Source: Prevotella sp.
GTDB lineage: Bacteria; Bacteroidota; Bacteroidia; Bacteroidales; Bacteroidaceae
Direction: 5' to 3'
Length of the DNA stretch: 64,000 nt
Assembly (NCBI GenBank): GCA_016291085.1
Contig: JAEEVW010000018.1
Span: 1-64,000 of the forward strand
Shown: in pieces, positions 8,584 to 16,286 of the stretch
Layout of the letters: each line of letters opens with the position of its first letter
Numbering within the stretch: the stretch's first letter is position 1
Made by a program: the position numbers and the translations under genes
The notes under the pieces: model-generated
Database searches by the model: none
Told to the model about the DNA's origin: nothing
Seen by the model: the letters and a program-made list of their open reading frames with translations, nothing else

Positions 8584-9144
8584 AAGAAACATCCAGTTTT
8601 GGAGCATTTTCTTGCCATCGGGGGTCAGCACGCTCTCGGGATGGAACTGGATGCCTCGGATGTTGAGTTCACGATGGCGGAGAGCCATAATCTGTGCTTC
8701 GTCTGAGACAGCAGTAATCTCGAGGCAATCTGGCAAGCTCTCGCGAGATACTACCCACGAGTGATAGCGTCCGATAGTGATGTCGCGAGGGATACCGCTG
8801 AAGATTGGGTCGTCGGCAATGATATGACATGGGGTGGCGACACCATGAAAAACGTCTGAGAGATTCTCTAATTTCGCGCCAAACACCTCGCCGATAGCCT
8901 GATGACCCAAGCAAACACCAAGGATAGGCTTGCGGCCTGCATAGGTGCGGATAACGTCGAGCAGCAGTCCTGCCTCTGAGGGGATGCCAGGTCCAGGCGA
9001 GAGGATAATCTTGCTGTACTGCTCCAGTTCTTCGAGACGGAACTGATCGTTGCGTACTACTGTTACCTCTGCACCCAACTCTTTCACTAAATGACTCAAA
9101 TTATATGTAAACGAGTCGTAATTATCTATTATTACAATTTTCAT
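8581..9144 (-). CDS. trpG: Anthranilate synthase component II, glutamine amidotransferase
   Basis: A 187-residue class I amidotransferase supplying ammonia to TrpE. It has IIDNYDSFTYNL, LSPGPGIPSEAG (oxyanion region), the nucleophile in GVCLGHQAIGEVFG, and the His/Glu pair in GIQFHPESVLTPDG. It overlaps the trpE stop by four bases (9141-9144), so the two subunits are probably made in equal amounts by coupled translation. Confidence 0.96.
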   Translation of the reverse strand: MKIVIIDNYDSFTYNLSHLVKELGAEVTVVRNDQFRLEELEQYSKIILSPGPGIPSEAGLLLDVIRTYAGRKPILGVCLGHQAIGEVFGAKLENLSDVFHGVATPCHIIADDPIFSGIPRDITIGRYHSWVVSRESLPDCLEITAVSDEAQIMALRHRELNIRGIQFHPESVLTPDGKKMLQNWMFL

Positions 9145-10535
9145 AACATTTCCGCTTTTTCAATGGCCTTGCGTAAGGCACCAAGTTTATTATTCACTTC
9201 CTGTAATTCATACTCTACGTCGCTCTTGGCTACGATGCCGCCGCCTGCCTGGAACCATAGTTCGCCGTTTCTGCTGACGAAGGTTCGAATGGTGATGGCT
9301 TGGTTCAGGCTTCCTTCGAGACCGATGATACCTATACAACCACCGTATGCGCCACGATTGTGAGGCTCGTACTCAGAGATGATCTGCATGGCGCGAACCT
9401 TCGGCGCACCACTAAGAGTTCCGGCAGGGAAGGTGTCGATAAACGCCTTGATAGGATCTGCACCCTCGTCGAGTTCACCGCTGACACGGGATACGAGATG
9501 GATGACATGAGAATAATACTGCAGATCCTTGTAGAAGTCTACTTTGACATCGTGACAGTTACGGCTGAGATCGTTTCGTGCCAAATCCACCAGCATCACA
9601 TGCTCAGCGTTCTCCTTCGGGTCGTTACGGAGATATTCCGCTCCCTTGCGGTCGGCCTCAGCATCGCCCGTGCGCTTCGTCGTTCCTGCGATAGGGTCGA
9701 TGTAGGCGCGGCGCCCCTCTATCCTGCAATGCGTCTCAGGGCTGCTTCCAAAAATACGGAAACCTCCAAAGTCGAAGTAGAAGAGATAGGGTGAGGGGTT
9801 GATGCTTCTTAAGGCACGATAGAGCTTGAAGTCATCGCCTTCGAACTTCTGGATAAAGCGGCGTGAGAGCACAATCTGGAACACATCGCCACGCAGACAG
9901 TGCTTGATTCCCTTGCGGATGTTCTCTCTGTGTTCATCGTCGGTAAGTGTAGAGCGGACGTCCCCTACGGGATGGAAGTCGTATGCCTGAACATTTGACT
10001 TGTTCATCGCCTTGAGGATGCTATCGATATCAGAGGCATCACCCAACGTCACTACTTTCAGCATGTTGTTATGATGGTCGAACTCAATCACTACCTTGTA
10101 TAGTATATACAGCACGTCGGGAGCATCGTTTTTGGCCTGCGTCTCATCCTTCACGGCGATATCCTCAAAATAACGTACGGCATTAAACGACGTATATCCG
10201 AAGAGTCCGCAGATAGCGGCATCGTCGCCTGTAACCTCTATGCGGTCGATGAGTTCATGGATGGCTTTATCTGAACGATAGTCCTTATTCACCTCATGTT
10301 GAAAGGTAGAACCGTCGGGATAGTTGACGGTAGCGATGCCGTGTCCGATGGCCACGCTTGCGATGGGATTGATGCCGATGAATGAACGTGAATTGTTTGC
10401 GTCGTGATAGTCAGAGCTCTCCATCAGTGCACTCTGCGGATAGAGGTCTCTTAGTCGCATATAGACACCCACAGGTGTATACATATCCGCAAGTATACTC
10501 TTGCTCGTTGTTGTATATTGAAAATTATTATTCAT
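9141..10535 (-). CDS. trpE: Anthranilate synthase component I
   Basis: A 464-residue chorismate-utilising enzyme that makes anthranilate. The N-terminal domain has LMESSDYHDANNSRSFIG, corresponding to the tryptophan feedback site. The catalytic domain shows FGSSPETH, PIAGTTKRTGDAEADR, MLVDLARNDLSRNC, GTLSGAPKVRAM and YGGCIG(I)IG. The PIAGT and GAPK segments bind chorismate and Mg2+. Second structural gene of the operon after trpB, 18 bp downstream of it. Confidence 0.97.
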   Translation of the reverse strand: MNNNFQYTTTSKSILADMYTPVGVYMRLRDLYPQSALMESSDYHDANNSRSFIGINPIASVAIGHGIATVNYPDGSTFQHEVNKDYRSDKAIHELIDRIEVTGDDAAICGLFGYTSFNAVRYFEDIAVKDETQAKNDAPDVLYILYKVVIEFDHHNNMLKVVTLGDASDIDSILKAMNKSNVQAYDFHPVGDVRSTLTDDEHRENIRKGIKHCLRGDVFQIVLSRRFIQKFEGDDFKLYRALRSINPSPYLFYFDFGGFRIFGSSPETHCRIEGRRAYIDPIAGTTKRTGDAEADRKGAEYLRNDPKENAEHVMLVDLARNDLSRNCHDVKVDFYKDLQYYSHVIHLVSRVSGELDEGADPIKAFIDTFPAGTLSGAPKVRAMQIISEYEPHNRGAYGGCIGIIGLEGSLNQAITIRTFVSRNGELWFQAGGGIVAKSDVEYELQEVNNKLGALRKAIEKAEML

Positions 10536-10553
10536 ATTATTCTAATTTCTTTC

Positions 10554-11759
10554 TTAAAAATTTCCGTATTCTTTTGCCATTTCTTTATTTTTAAGATACG
10601 TCTCTACATCCTTGTCGCCACGCCCGCTGACAGTGAGCACCACCACGTCGTCCTTCTTAAAGCTTAGCTTGGAAAGCGCCGCAATGGCATGGGCACTCTC
10701 GATGGCGGGGATGATACCCTCCATACGTGTCAGTTCGTAGCCGCCGTAGATGGCCTCGTCATCGTTGATGCTCAGCACCTGCGTGCGACCTTTCTTCGCC
10801 ATGTTGCAATGCATCGGACCCACGCCAGGATAGTCGAGACCTGCGGAGATGGTAAACGCCTCCTGAATCTGTCCGTCCTCGTTCTGCATCACCAGCATCT
10901 TCGCACCGTGCAGAATCCCCGTCGTACCCCTGTGGATGGTGGCAGCAGTAAAATCAGTATCCCAGCCGTGTCCACCAGCCTCGGCCAGCACAATCTTCAC
11001 GCGCTCATCATCCATATAGTGATAGATGGTGCCCGCGGCGTTGCTTCCGCCTCCGATGCAGGCAATGAGGTAGTCAGGATAATCGCGGCCCACCTGCTCC
11101 ATGAGCTGCCCCTTAATCTCCTCGCTGATGACGCTCTGCATCCGCGCCACGAGGTCGGGATAGGGATGTGGCCCCATCGTCGAACCTACGATATAAAATG
11201 TGTCCGCAGGGTGACAACACCAGTCGCGTATGGCCTCCGAGCAGGCGTCGCTCAGCGTCATGTTGCCCGTGCGGACGGGATGCACTTCGGCACCCAGCAT
11301 CTTCATCCTCTCCACGTTGGTGTGCTGGCGCTCCACGTCCGTCGCACCCATAAACACCTCACACTTCATGTTCATCAGCGCACACACCGTCGCCGTCGCC
11401 ACACCATGCTGTCCGGCTCCCGTCTCAGCAATAATCCTCGTCTTGCCCATCTTCTTCGCCAGCAGAATCTGTCCGATGGTGTTGTTGATCTTGTGCGCAC
11501 CCGTGTGGTTCAGGTCCTCACGCTTCAAATACAACTGACAGCCGTACTTCTCGCTCATCCTTTTCGCGAAATACAGCGGACTCGGCCGTCCCACATAATC
11601 CTTCAACAGCGTATGATACTCCGCCTTGAACTCCGCACTCTCGATAATCGGCAGATAAGTCTCTTGCAGGTCATGCACACACTTGTAGAGTATCTCAGGC
11701 ACGTAAGCGCCTCCGAACTCTCCGTAGAAACCATTTTTGTCAACTTGAAAATTTTCCAT
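10554..11759 (-). CDS. trpB: Tryptophan synthase beta chain
   Basis: A 401-residue PLP enzyme that condenses indole with serine. Recognisable are FGEFGGAYVPEIL, REDLNHTGAHKINN (PLP lysine), ETGAGQHGVATATVCAL, CIGGGSNAAGTIYHY (phosphate loop) and VSGRGDKDVETYL. The length is normal for TrpB1. It is the first structural gene of the operon and far from trpA, the last; this split is usual in Bacteroidales. Its start lies 52 bp after the leader terminator hairpin. Confidence 0.97.
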   Translation of the reverse strand: MENFQVDKNGFYGEFGGAYVPEILYKCVHDLQETYLPIIESAEFKAEYHTLLKDYVGRPSPLYFAKRMSEKYGCQLYLKREDLNHTGAHKINNTIGQILLAKKMGKTRIIAETGAGQHGVATATVCALMNMKCEVFMGATDVERQHTNVERMKMLGAEVHPVRTGNMTLSDACSEAIRDWCCHPADTFYIVGSTMGPHPYPDLVARMQSVISEEIKGQLMEQVGRDYPDYLIACIGGGSNAAGTIYHYMDDERVKIVLAEAGGHGWDTDFTAATIHRGTTGILHGAKMLVMQNEDGQIQEAFTISAGLDYPGVGPMHCNMAKKGRTQVLSINDDEAIYGGYELTRMEGIIPAIESAHAIAALSKLSFKKDDVVVLTVSGRGDKDVETYLKNKEMAKEYGNF

Positions 11760-11770
11760 ATCTTTGTCTT

Positions 11771-11804
11771 TTAACTCTTAACTCTTAATTCTTAACTCTT
11801 AACT
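11771..11804. repeat. Heptamer TTAACTC x5 between the trp attenuator and trpB
   Basis: The plus strand reads ttaactc twice, ttaattc, ttaactc, ttaact. In the mRNA it is GAGTTAA-type, starting six bases after the terminator stem and ending about 11 bases before the trpB ATG. It contains stop codons, so it is not coding. Confidence 0.85.
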
Positions 11805-11810
11805 AAAAAA

Positions 11811-11844
11811 CCGAAGGCCCATCGCAAGAACGACAGGCCTCCGG
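11811..11844 (-). terminator. trp attenuator terminator hairpin
   Basis: In the transcript, CCGGAGGCCTGTCG pairs with CGATGGGCCTTCGG across a six-base TTCTTG loop, a 14-pair stem with three G-U wobbles. It is followed directly by a run of six T. It lies between the leader peptide stop and trpB, as needed for attenuation. Confidence 0.9.
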
Positions 11845-11884
11845 AGTATCTCTTATACAAACTTATAGGTACGCGGCTATCTTC

Positions 11885-11941
11885 TCACGATCTTTTGAAT
11901 CTTGAGTTGCGCCACCACCAATTGTTTGCTATTCTAATCAT
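11885..11941 (-). CDS. trpL: trp operon leader peptide
   Basis: An 18-codon frame, MIRIANNWWWRNSRFKRS, starts about 24 bp after the -7 box and stops at TGA 11885-11887. Three consecutive TGG codons at positions 8-10 are the signature of a tryptophan attenuation leader, where ribosome stalling on scarce Trp-tRNA decides between antitermination and the hairpin at 11811-11844. Three Trp in 18 residues is very unlikely by chance, and Arg codons follow. It is too short for normal gene finders. Confidence 0.92.
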   Translation of the reverse strand: MIRIANNWWWRNSRFKRS

Positions 11942-11965
11942 TTGTTTTTTTTATGATTTCGGTGA

Positions 11966-11997
11966 CAAAGGTATATCTTTTTGATAAAAAAAACAAA
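11966..11997 (-). promoter_or_regulatory. trp operon promoter
   Basis: Read on the minus strand: TTTG (complement of 11994-11997), 20 bp, TACCTTTG (complement of 11966-11973), a full match to the Bacteroidetes consensus. Transcription should begin near 11960, some 20 nt before the trpL start. Confidence 0.88.
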
Positions 11998-12556
11998 TTT
12001 TTCCCCAACTTTTTTGCCTTTTCTGTAAAATAAGAGAAGAAAAAAGAATATTTATTCAGATTTGAATCATTTCAGAAGTTATATTCTGTTTATTTGTTTA
12101 GCGGGAATTTCACGAATTTATTGTACCTTTGCCGTCGAATTCAATACTTTTCTCGCCTGTTCAAAAATAGACCAACCTCACGTCACAAGAATTTAGGGCT
12201 GCGCAGTAGTAAAACTTTAAATATTCTCAAATATTATGCCATATTTACTACTATATGGCAGATTTTTTGTATCTTTGTAAGAAATTGCAGGATTTCTTTA
12301 TATAAAGGCAGTTTGGGGAATTGAGGATTTTCTGGGTTACGATTTGGAGACCGTACTCAATTCCACGTTCTGCTATAAATTGCTTCAATGAACACCCGAA
12401 GATGGGTCACCAGCCGTTTTATGACTCAACTTCGAGTGCAAAGGTACACAGAATATGTGATACGGCAAAACTTTTGAGGGATTTTTCACTCTTTCTTCTT
12501 TTGTTTCGTGTTTTTGTGCTACCTTTGCACACATAATTCAAAACAGATAATATCCT
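11998..12556. other. 559-bp gene-free region with orphan promoters and an operator-like dyad
   Basis: No convincing gene is present; the short frames here lack family features and AT content is high. It holds plus-strand -7 boxes at 12124-12131 (TACCTTTG), 12270-12277 (TATCTTTG) and 12520-12527 (TACCTTTG), and a minus-strand one at 12439-12446 or close by. The last plus-strand box is 29 bp before the KilA-N gene and is its likely promoter. The middle one carries a perfect dyad but has no gene behind it. Confidence 0.6.
12237..12260. promoter_or_regulatory. Perfect dyad TGCCATAT-N8-ATATGGCA
   Basis: Two exact 8-bp inverted arms, 16 bp centre to centre, end nine bases before TATCTTTG at 12270. 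The dyad therefore covers the spacer and -33 region, the normal place for a repressor such as an antitoxin or phage repressor. The DNA that follows has no intact gene. Confidence 0.65.
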
Positions 12557-13377
12557 ATGGCTAAAATAACTGTCCAGAATACAGAGATAACGATCCTGTC
12601 GCATAATGACAAGGACTATATTTCACTAACAGACATGGCTAATGGCAAGCAAAGTGAAAGCCGTGCTGCCGATGTCATCAAAAACTGGATCCGCACCAGA
12701 TACACGATAGAGTTTCTTGGAACTTGGGAAATGATTCACAACCAAATTTCAAAGTGGTCGAATTTGACCACTTTAGAATGCAGGCAGGTTTGCCGAGTTT
12801 CGTCATGAGTGTGAGTGAATGGATTGAGAAGACTAACGCTATTGGTATCATTGTCAAGAAAGGACGATATGGCGGTACCTATGCTTTCAAGGATATTGCT
12901 TTCGAGTTTGGTACAGCCATCAGCGTACCCTTCAAACTCTACCTCATTGAAGAATTCCAGAGGTTAAAAGAGGAAGAACAAAAACTATTGGGGTGGACAG
13001 CCAAACGTGAACTCTCTAAGATTAACTATCGCATCCATACCGATGCCATCAAAAGCCACTTGGTTCCTGTAGAAATCACAGCTGCTCAGGCAAGCATCAT
13101 CTATGCAGAAGAAGCTGATGTTCTGAATGTCGCTATGTTTGGAATGACAGCCAAACAATGGCGTGAAGCAAATCCAGAACTCAAGGGTAATATCCGTGAC
13201 TACGCAACTATCAATGAGCTAATATGCCTCTCGAATATGGAGAACATCAATGCTGTGCTTATCAACGATGGTATACCTCAAGGCGAAAGGCTCGTCAAAC
13301 TCAATCAGATAGCCATTCAGCAAATGCAGGTGTTGGAAGGGAATGAGGGCCGGAATCTGCTTAAACAAGATGTATGA
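12557..13377 (+). pseudogene. KilA-N domain protein, split by a one-base frameshift
   Basis: The first frame starts at 12557 (MAKITVQNTEITILS, DYISLTDMA, IKNWIRTRYTIEFLGTWEMIHN) and runs out of frame near 12742. The second frame continues the same protein (PNFKVVEFDHFR, SVSEWIEKTNAIGIIVKKGRYGGTY, FKLYLIEEFQRLKEEE, then WREANPELKGNIRDYAT). Restoring one C at CC 12742-12743 gives an uninterrupted protein of about 273 residues, as in Bacteroidales KilA-N proteins I remember. KilA-N is a DNA-binding domain common in phages and mobile genes. The second frame has an internal ATG at 12724, so a C-terminal piece could still be made. Confidence 0.85.
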
Positions 13378-13934
13378 TTAGGCTGGCACAATGCAAATTC
13401 AAATTTACCTGTAATGGTTATGGGATTGTAAATCCTATAAAGGTTAGGGTATATCATCGCTTCTGGAAGTGGTTACTCCCTGCAAAGGTCAAACTATACT
13501 GGAATGATGAGGATGCTATGCCATTTGTGTACTATGATGATTTGAAGGTGAGACTGCTATGGGGCTCATCTGATGAAAGGATCCCCGATCTATTCAACAA
13601 GGTAGAGCAAATTCGTTTTGACTACCCCAACATCAAGCTTATGGGCAGGTTGTGGACTAAACGACAGATGATAATCTTCGATAAACTGTCTTATGCAAAC
13701 CTTGAATCTAAGTATACTTATTTACAAGATTTCATTGAAGTCGCTAAGCATTACGTAGAGGGTATTGATGCCTATCAAATAATTCTTCCTAAGACAGATT
13801 GCAAGGGAGAGGTCTATATGAATACGCTTAACGTTTTCGTTAATGAATGCTTTTGGGGGCCAACTGATCAAATGTCATCTGGAAAATCCAATTCCGGCGG
13901 AATGAGAAAACTTAAGTTGAAGAAGACTTTATAG
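13374..13934 (+). CDS. Hypothetical protein coupled to the KilA-N gene
   Basis: A 186-residue soluble protein with no family I recognise. It begins with IRLAQCKFKFTCNGYGIVNPIKVRVYHRFWKW and is rich in aromatic and basic residues; the middle (SSDERIPDLFNKVEQIRFDYPNI) looks helical and the C-terminus is Ser/Gly/Lys rich. Its ATG overlaps the KilA-N stop (ATGA at 13374-13377), so the two form a coupled pair. It is followed by the convergent macro-domain gene after 15 bp. Confidence 0.55.
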   Translation: MIRLAQCKFKFTCNGYGIVNPIKVRVYHRFWKWLLPAKVKLYWNDEDAMPFVYYDDLKVRLLWGSSDERIPDLFNKVEQIRFDYPNIKLMGRLWTKRQMIIFDKLSYANLESKYTYLQDFIEVAKHYVEGIDAYQIILPKTDCKGEVYMNTLNVFVNECFWGPTDQMSSGKSNSGGMRKLKLKKTL

Positions 13935-13949
13935 AAAAGTGTCCCCCTC

Positions 13950-14441
13950 TCATTCCTGATAGAATTTCGCATCAGATTCCGTAAAGCAACATACAATCAC
14001 TTCTCCCCGATAGCCATCCTCAATATGCTTGGTCAGCACTTGACAAGCAATCTTGGCAGCCTCTGCCTTGGGGAAACCATAAACACCAGTACTGATACAG
14101 GAGAAAGCGATGCTCTTCAATTCGTTTTCTTCAGCCAGTTTCATTGCTGTCTCATAACAAGATGCTAGCAACTCCCTTTCATGATTGTTGCCACCATACC
14201 ATATTGGTCCAACAGTATGGATTACCTTCTTGCAGGGCAAATTATACGCATCCGTCATCTTGCTCTGCCCAGTTTCACAACCTCCCAGTGTCCTACACTC
14301 CTTCAAAAGGTCTGGTCCTGCCGCACGATGTATGGCACCATCAACGCCACCACCTCCCAGCAATGTTTTGTTTGCCGCATTCACGATGGCATCCACCTTC
14401 AGTTTCGTGATGTCTCCCACCACAATCTTAATCTCGTTCAT
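13950..14441 (-). CDS. Macro domain protein, O-acetyl-ADP-ribose deacetylase type
   Basis: A 163-residue single macro domain. ADP-ribose-binding elements are VGDITKLKVDAIVNAANKTLLGGGGVDGAIHRAAG (the Asn and Gly-rich loop of MacroD/YmdB) and SCISTGVYGFPKAEAAKIA (loop 2). These enzymes remove O-acetyl or mono-ADP-ribose groups. It is the last of three minus-strand genes with 15-bp or shorter gaps; the partners are small and unknown, so a role in ADP-ribosylation control here is only an inference. Confidence 0.93.
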   Translation of the reverse strand: MNEIKIVVGDITKLKVDAIVNAANKTLLGGGGVDGAIHRAAGPDLLKECRTLGGCETGQSKMTDAYNLPCKKVIHTVGPIWYGGNNHERELLASCYETAMKLAEENELKSIAFSCISTGVYGFPKAEAAKIACQVLTKHIEDGYRGEVIVCCFTESDAKFYQE

Positions 14442-14456
14442 TGTTCTTCTTTCGCT

Positions 14457-14750
14457 TTAATCTTCAAACCATGATGACTGGAAACTGTAATTATGCAAAA
14501 CCTTTTCACTATAGCCGTTTAGGTAGTGCTCACTTATCCACTCGTCTATCTTTTCGTGTATCAGCATATCGAGCTTAGGGAACTGCCTTTGTATGACTTC
14601 TTGAAAATGGAAGCCAAACTCAAATCTTGCCATCTGCCCGTCACCAATGTATTGGCTGATTCTGTCATGTAGATCCATCGGAATCTCCACGACCAACATG
14701 ATATCAGGCGCATAGCCAAGTCCTATCTTAAACTGAAAAGTCTGCTCCAT
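14457..14750 (-). CDS. Hypothetical protein
   Basis: A 97-residue acidic soluble protein (EQTFQFKIGLGYAPDIMLVVEIP, then a helical amphipathic C-terminus ending NYSFQSSWFED). I recognise no family. The start at 14750 leaves one base after the upstream stop; an in-frame ATG at 14759 would overlap it. Its position between the BspA-like gene and the macro-domain gene suggests one transcript. Confidence 0.6.
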   Translation of the reverse strand: MEQTFQFKIGLGYAPDIMLVVEIPMDLHDRISQYIGDGQMARFEFGFHFQEVIQRQFPKLDMLIHEKIDEWISEHYLNGYSEKVLHNYSFQSSWFED

Positions 14751-14751
14751 G

Positions 14752-15282
14752 CTAATCACGTATTACGATTTTACCCCCTTCTCTACCAAATAAATAGTCG
14801 CCAATCACCTTGATACTTCTGGGTACTGACAACTCAAGATAGTCGTTTGTGCCCAGAAAAGCTCTATCACAGATGGTTAACACTCCATCAGGCACACGAT
14901 AATCCTTGCCAATTAGACTGGGACGAGTAGCAGTAAGCAACCTTCTGCCTTCGTTGGTATATTCTACACCAAACTCATCAGTTGTCACCTTGTCCTCATC
15001 ATACCAGTATTCATTCACATCATAGACCTCATCCACGTATGGCCTGTCCCAAACGCAGATGTGTCCTATAGCGTATGGAAGGTTTTCAATCGTAAACTCC
15101 ACTGCATCATCACTCATCGACAGTGGGAAATACAGACTCACCAAATCCTCACAATCGTCAAAAGCCCTTGCATCCACCTCCTCACATCCTTCGGCTATTT
15201 GGAACCGCTTTACATTCGGTGCTTTCAATAGCCGCTTCCCTTCATTGGCATATGTGCCTAATGTCATATTCTGCTTGGTCAT
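14752..15282 (-). CDS. BspA-like leucine-rich repeat protein, cytosolic
   Basis: A 176-residue protein without a signal peptide. It carries two copies of the module YxNEGxRLLxAxxxxxx-(Y/F)x(I/V)xxGxxxIxxRAF (residues 11-50 and 107-150), each leading into LRR_5/BspA-type strands such as LVSLYFP and LELSVPRSIKVIG. Families of this type are usually exported adhesins, but intracellular versions with the leading EGRRLL element are seen in Prevotella. Function unknown. It is the first gene of a three-gene minus-strand run. Confidence 0.65.
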   Translation of the reverse strand: MTKQNMTLGTYANEGKRLLKAPNVKRFQIAEGCEEVDARAFDDCEDLVSLYFPLSMSDDAVEFTIENLPYAIGHICVWDRPYVDEVYDVNEYWYDEDKVTTDEFGVEYTNEGRRLLTATRPSLIGKDYRVPDGVLTICDRAFLGTNDYLELSVPRSIKVIGDYLFGREGGKIVIRD

Positions 15283-15584
15283 TTCGTATATTAATGCATA
15301 GGCATCTTAAAATCGGTTACTTTATAGTTATTGTCGCCAAAATCGGAAACTTTTAACGAAATCTTTACTGGCTCATCGATAACATCCCATATATTAGTGA
15401 CTTCATACCATTCATCAATACTTAGTTAATTATACATTTAATCATCTGAAAATCAATGAGTTACATTAACAATATATAACCAATAAAATTTGGCCAAGTG
15501 CCTGATTTTCAGTAACTTAGTAGTCCCTTACAACACTAAGTTTATGAATAGAATATCAGAAGCACTCGACCAATATACGGGCAT
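15283..15584. other. AT-rich intergenic region
   Basis: About 300 bp with no coding frame, no canonical promoter for the leftward run and no clear terminator. A short frame from ATG 15544 (MNRISEALDQYTG) ends after 24 codons. The boundary with the truncated flavodoxin gene is probably a recombination or deletion junction. Confidence 0.5.
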
Positions 15585-15998
15585 ATGTCAGAGAAACTGG
15601 ACGATGTGGATGCGCTGATTGTTGGCTCCCCCGTGTATTACGGTCAACCCAACGGCTCTGTTCTGTCGCTTATCCAGCGCATGTTCTTCTCGGCTGGCGC
15701 CAAGGTGGTTAACAAGCCCGCTGCTGCAATCTGCGTGTGTCGTCGTGGAGGTGCCACAGTAGCCTATCAGACCATGAACATGCCCTTCGAGATGATGAAC
15801 ATGCCCGTGGTTACTTCACAGTACTGGAACATTGTCTATGGTCGCGAGGAAGGTCAGGCAGCACTCGACACAGAGGGTATGCAGACTATGCGCACAATGG
15901 CCAACAACATGGCCTGGCTGCTGAAGAAGATTCACGCCAACGGCACGCCCGACTATCCAGAGCGCGAACAGTGGCAGCCGATGCATTTCATCAGATAG
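15585..15998 (+). pseudogene. Flavodoxin-family (NADPH-dependent FMN reductase type) protein, N-terminus missing
   Basis: The 137 residues match the C-terminal two-thirds of a multimeric flavodoxin: SEKLDDVDALIVGSPVYYGQPNG, KPAAAICVCRRGGATVAYQ, MPVVTSQYWNIVYG and TMANNMAWLLKKI ending at a normal C-terminus. Family proteins run near 190-200 residues and begin with an FMN-phosphate loop of the GSPRxxGxT kind. No such segment exists upstream, where an in-frame stop lies about 36 bases before the ATG. It is therefore a 5'-truncated remnant or a fragment that cannot bind FMN normally. Confidence 0.75.
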
Positions 15999-16188
15999 AT
16001 ATCTCTGCCGACGTCTGACGGAACTGGACAACCAAAAAACACATCTGCAAAAGTACGAAGGAAACGAGCAATACCCACAGAGCAAGCTTCGGCTTGTGAG
16101 TGGGTATTTGTCTGTAATGCATATAGACCAGATAGGCGAACCAGGTGATAGCAGCCCACGTCTCCTTAGGGTTCCACGACCATCTCAA
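15991..16188 (-). pseudogene. Remnant of a cytochrome c assembly protein (CcsA/CcmF C-terminus)
   Basis: The frame reads LRWSWNPKETWAAITWFAYLVYMHYR, then a hydrophobic helix VLLVSFVLLQMCFLVVQF. WSWDPKETWA is the hallmark haem-handling segment of CcsA/CcmF/CcmC proteins, followed by membrane helices. The frame is closed by a TGA just upstream and lacks the rest of the protein, so only the last 65 or so residues survive. It faces the truncated flavodoxin gene and overlaps it by eight bases. Confidence 0.7.
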
Positions 16189-16286
16189 CCACTTGCTGCT
16201 CCTGCATCAGCACCCGCCATTCTGGTTCTCCCTTCACCGTAATCATCTTCAGACGCTGCATGTCGGCATTGCCCAGGACTCTCCAA

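Noticed and set aside
10689..11774. A 361-codon frame opposite trpB, and other long antisense frames (29410-30528, 44300-45670, 48128-49144)
   Set aside because: They lie directly opposite strongly supported genes, show no recognisable motifs and are expected from the codon bias of the real gene.
12094..12536. Two short plus-strand frames between the trp leader and the KilA-N gene
   Set aside because: They cross promoter boxes and the operator dyad, have no family features and are AT-rich background.
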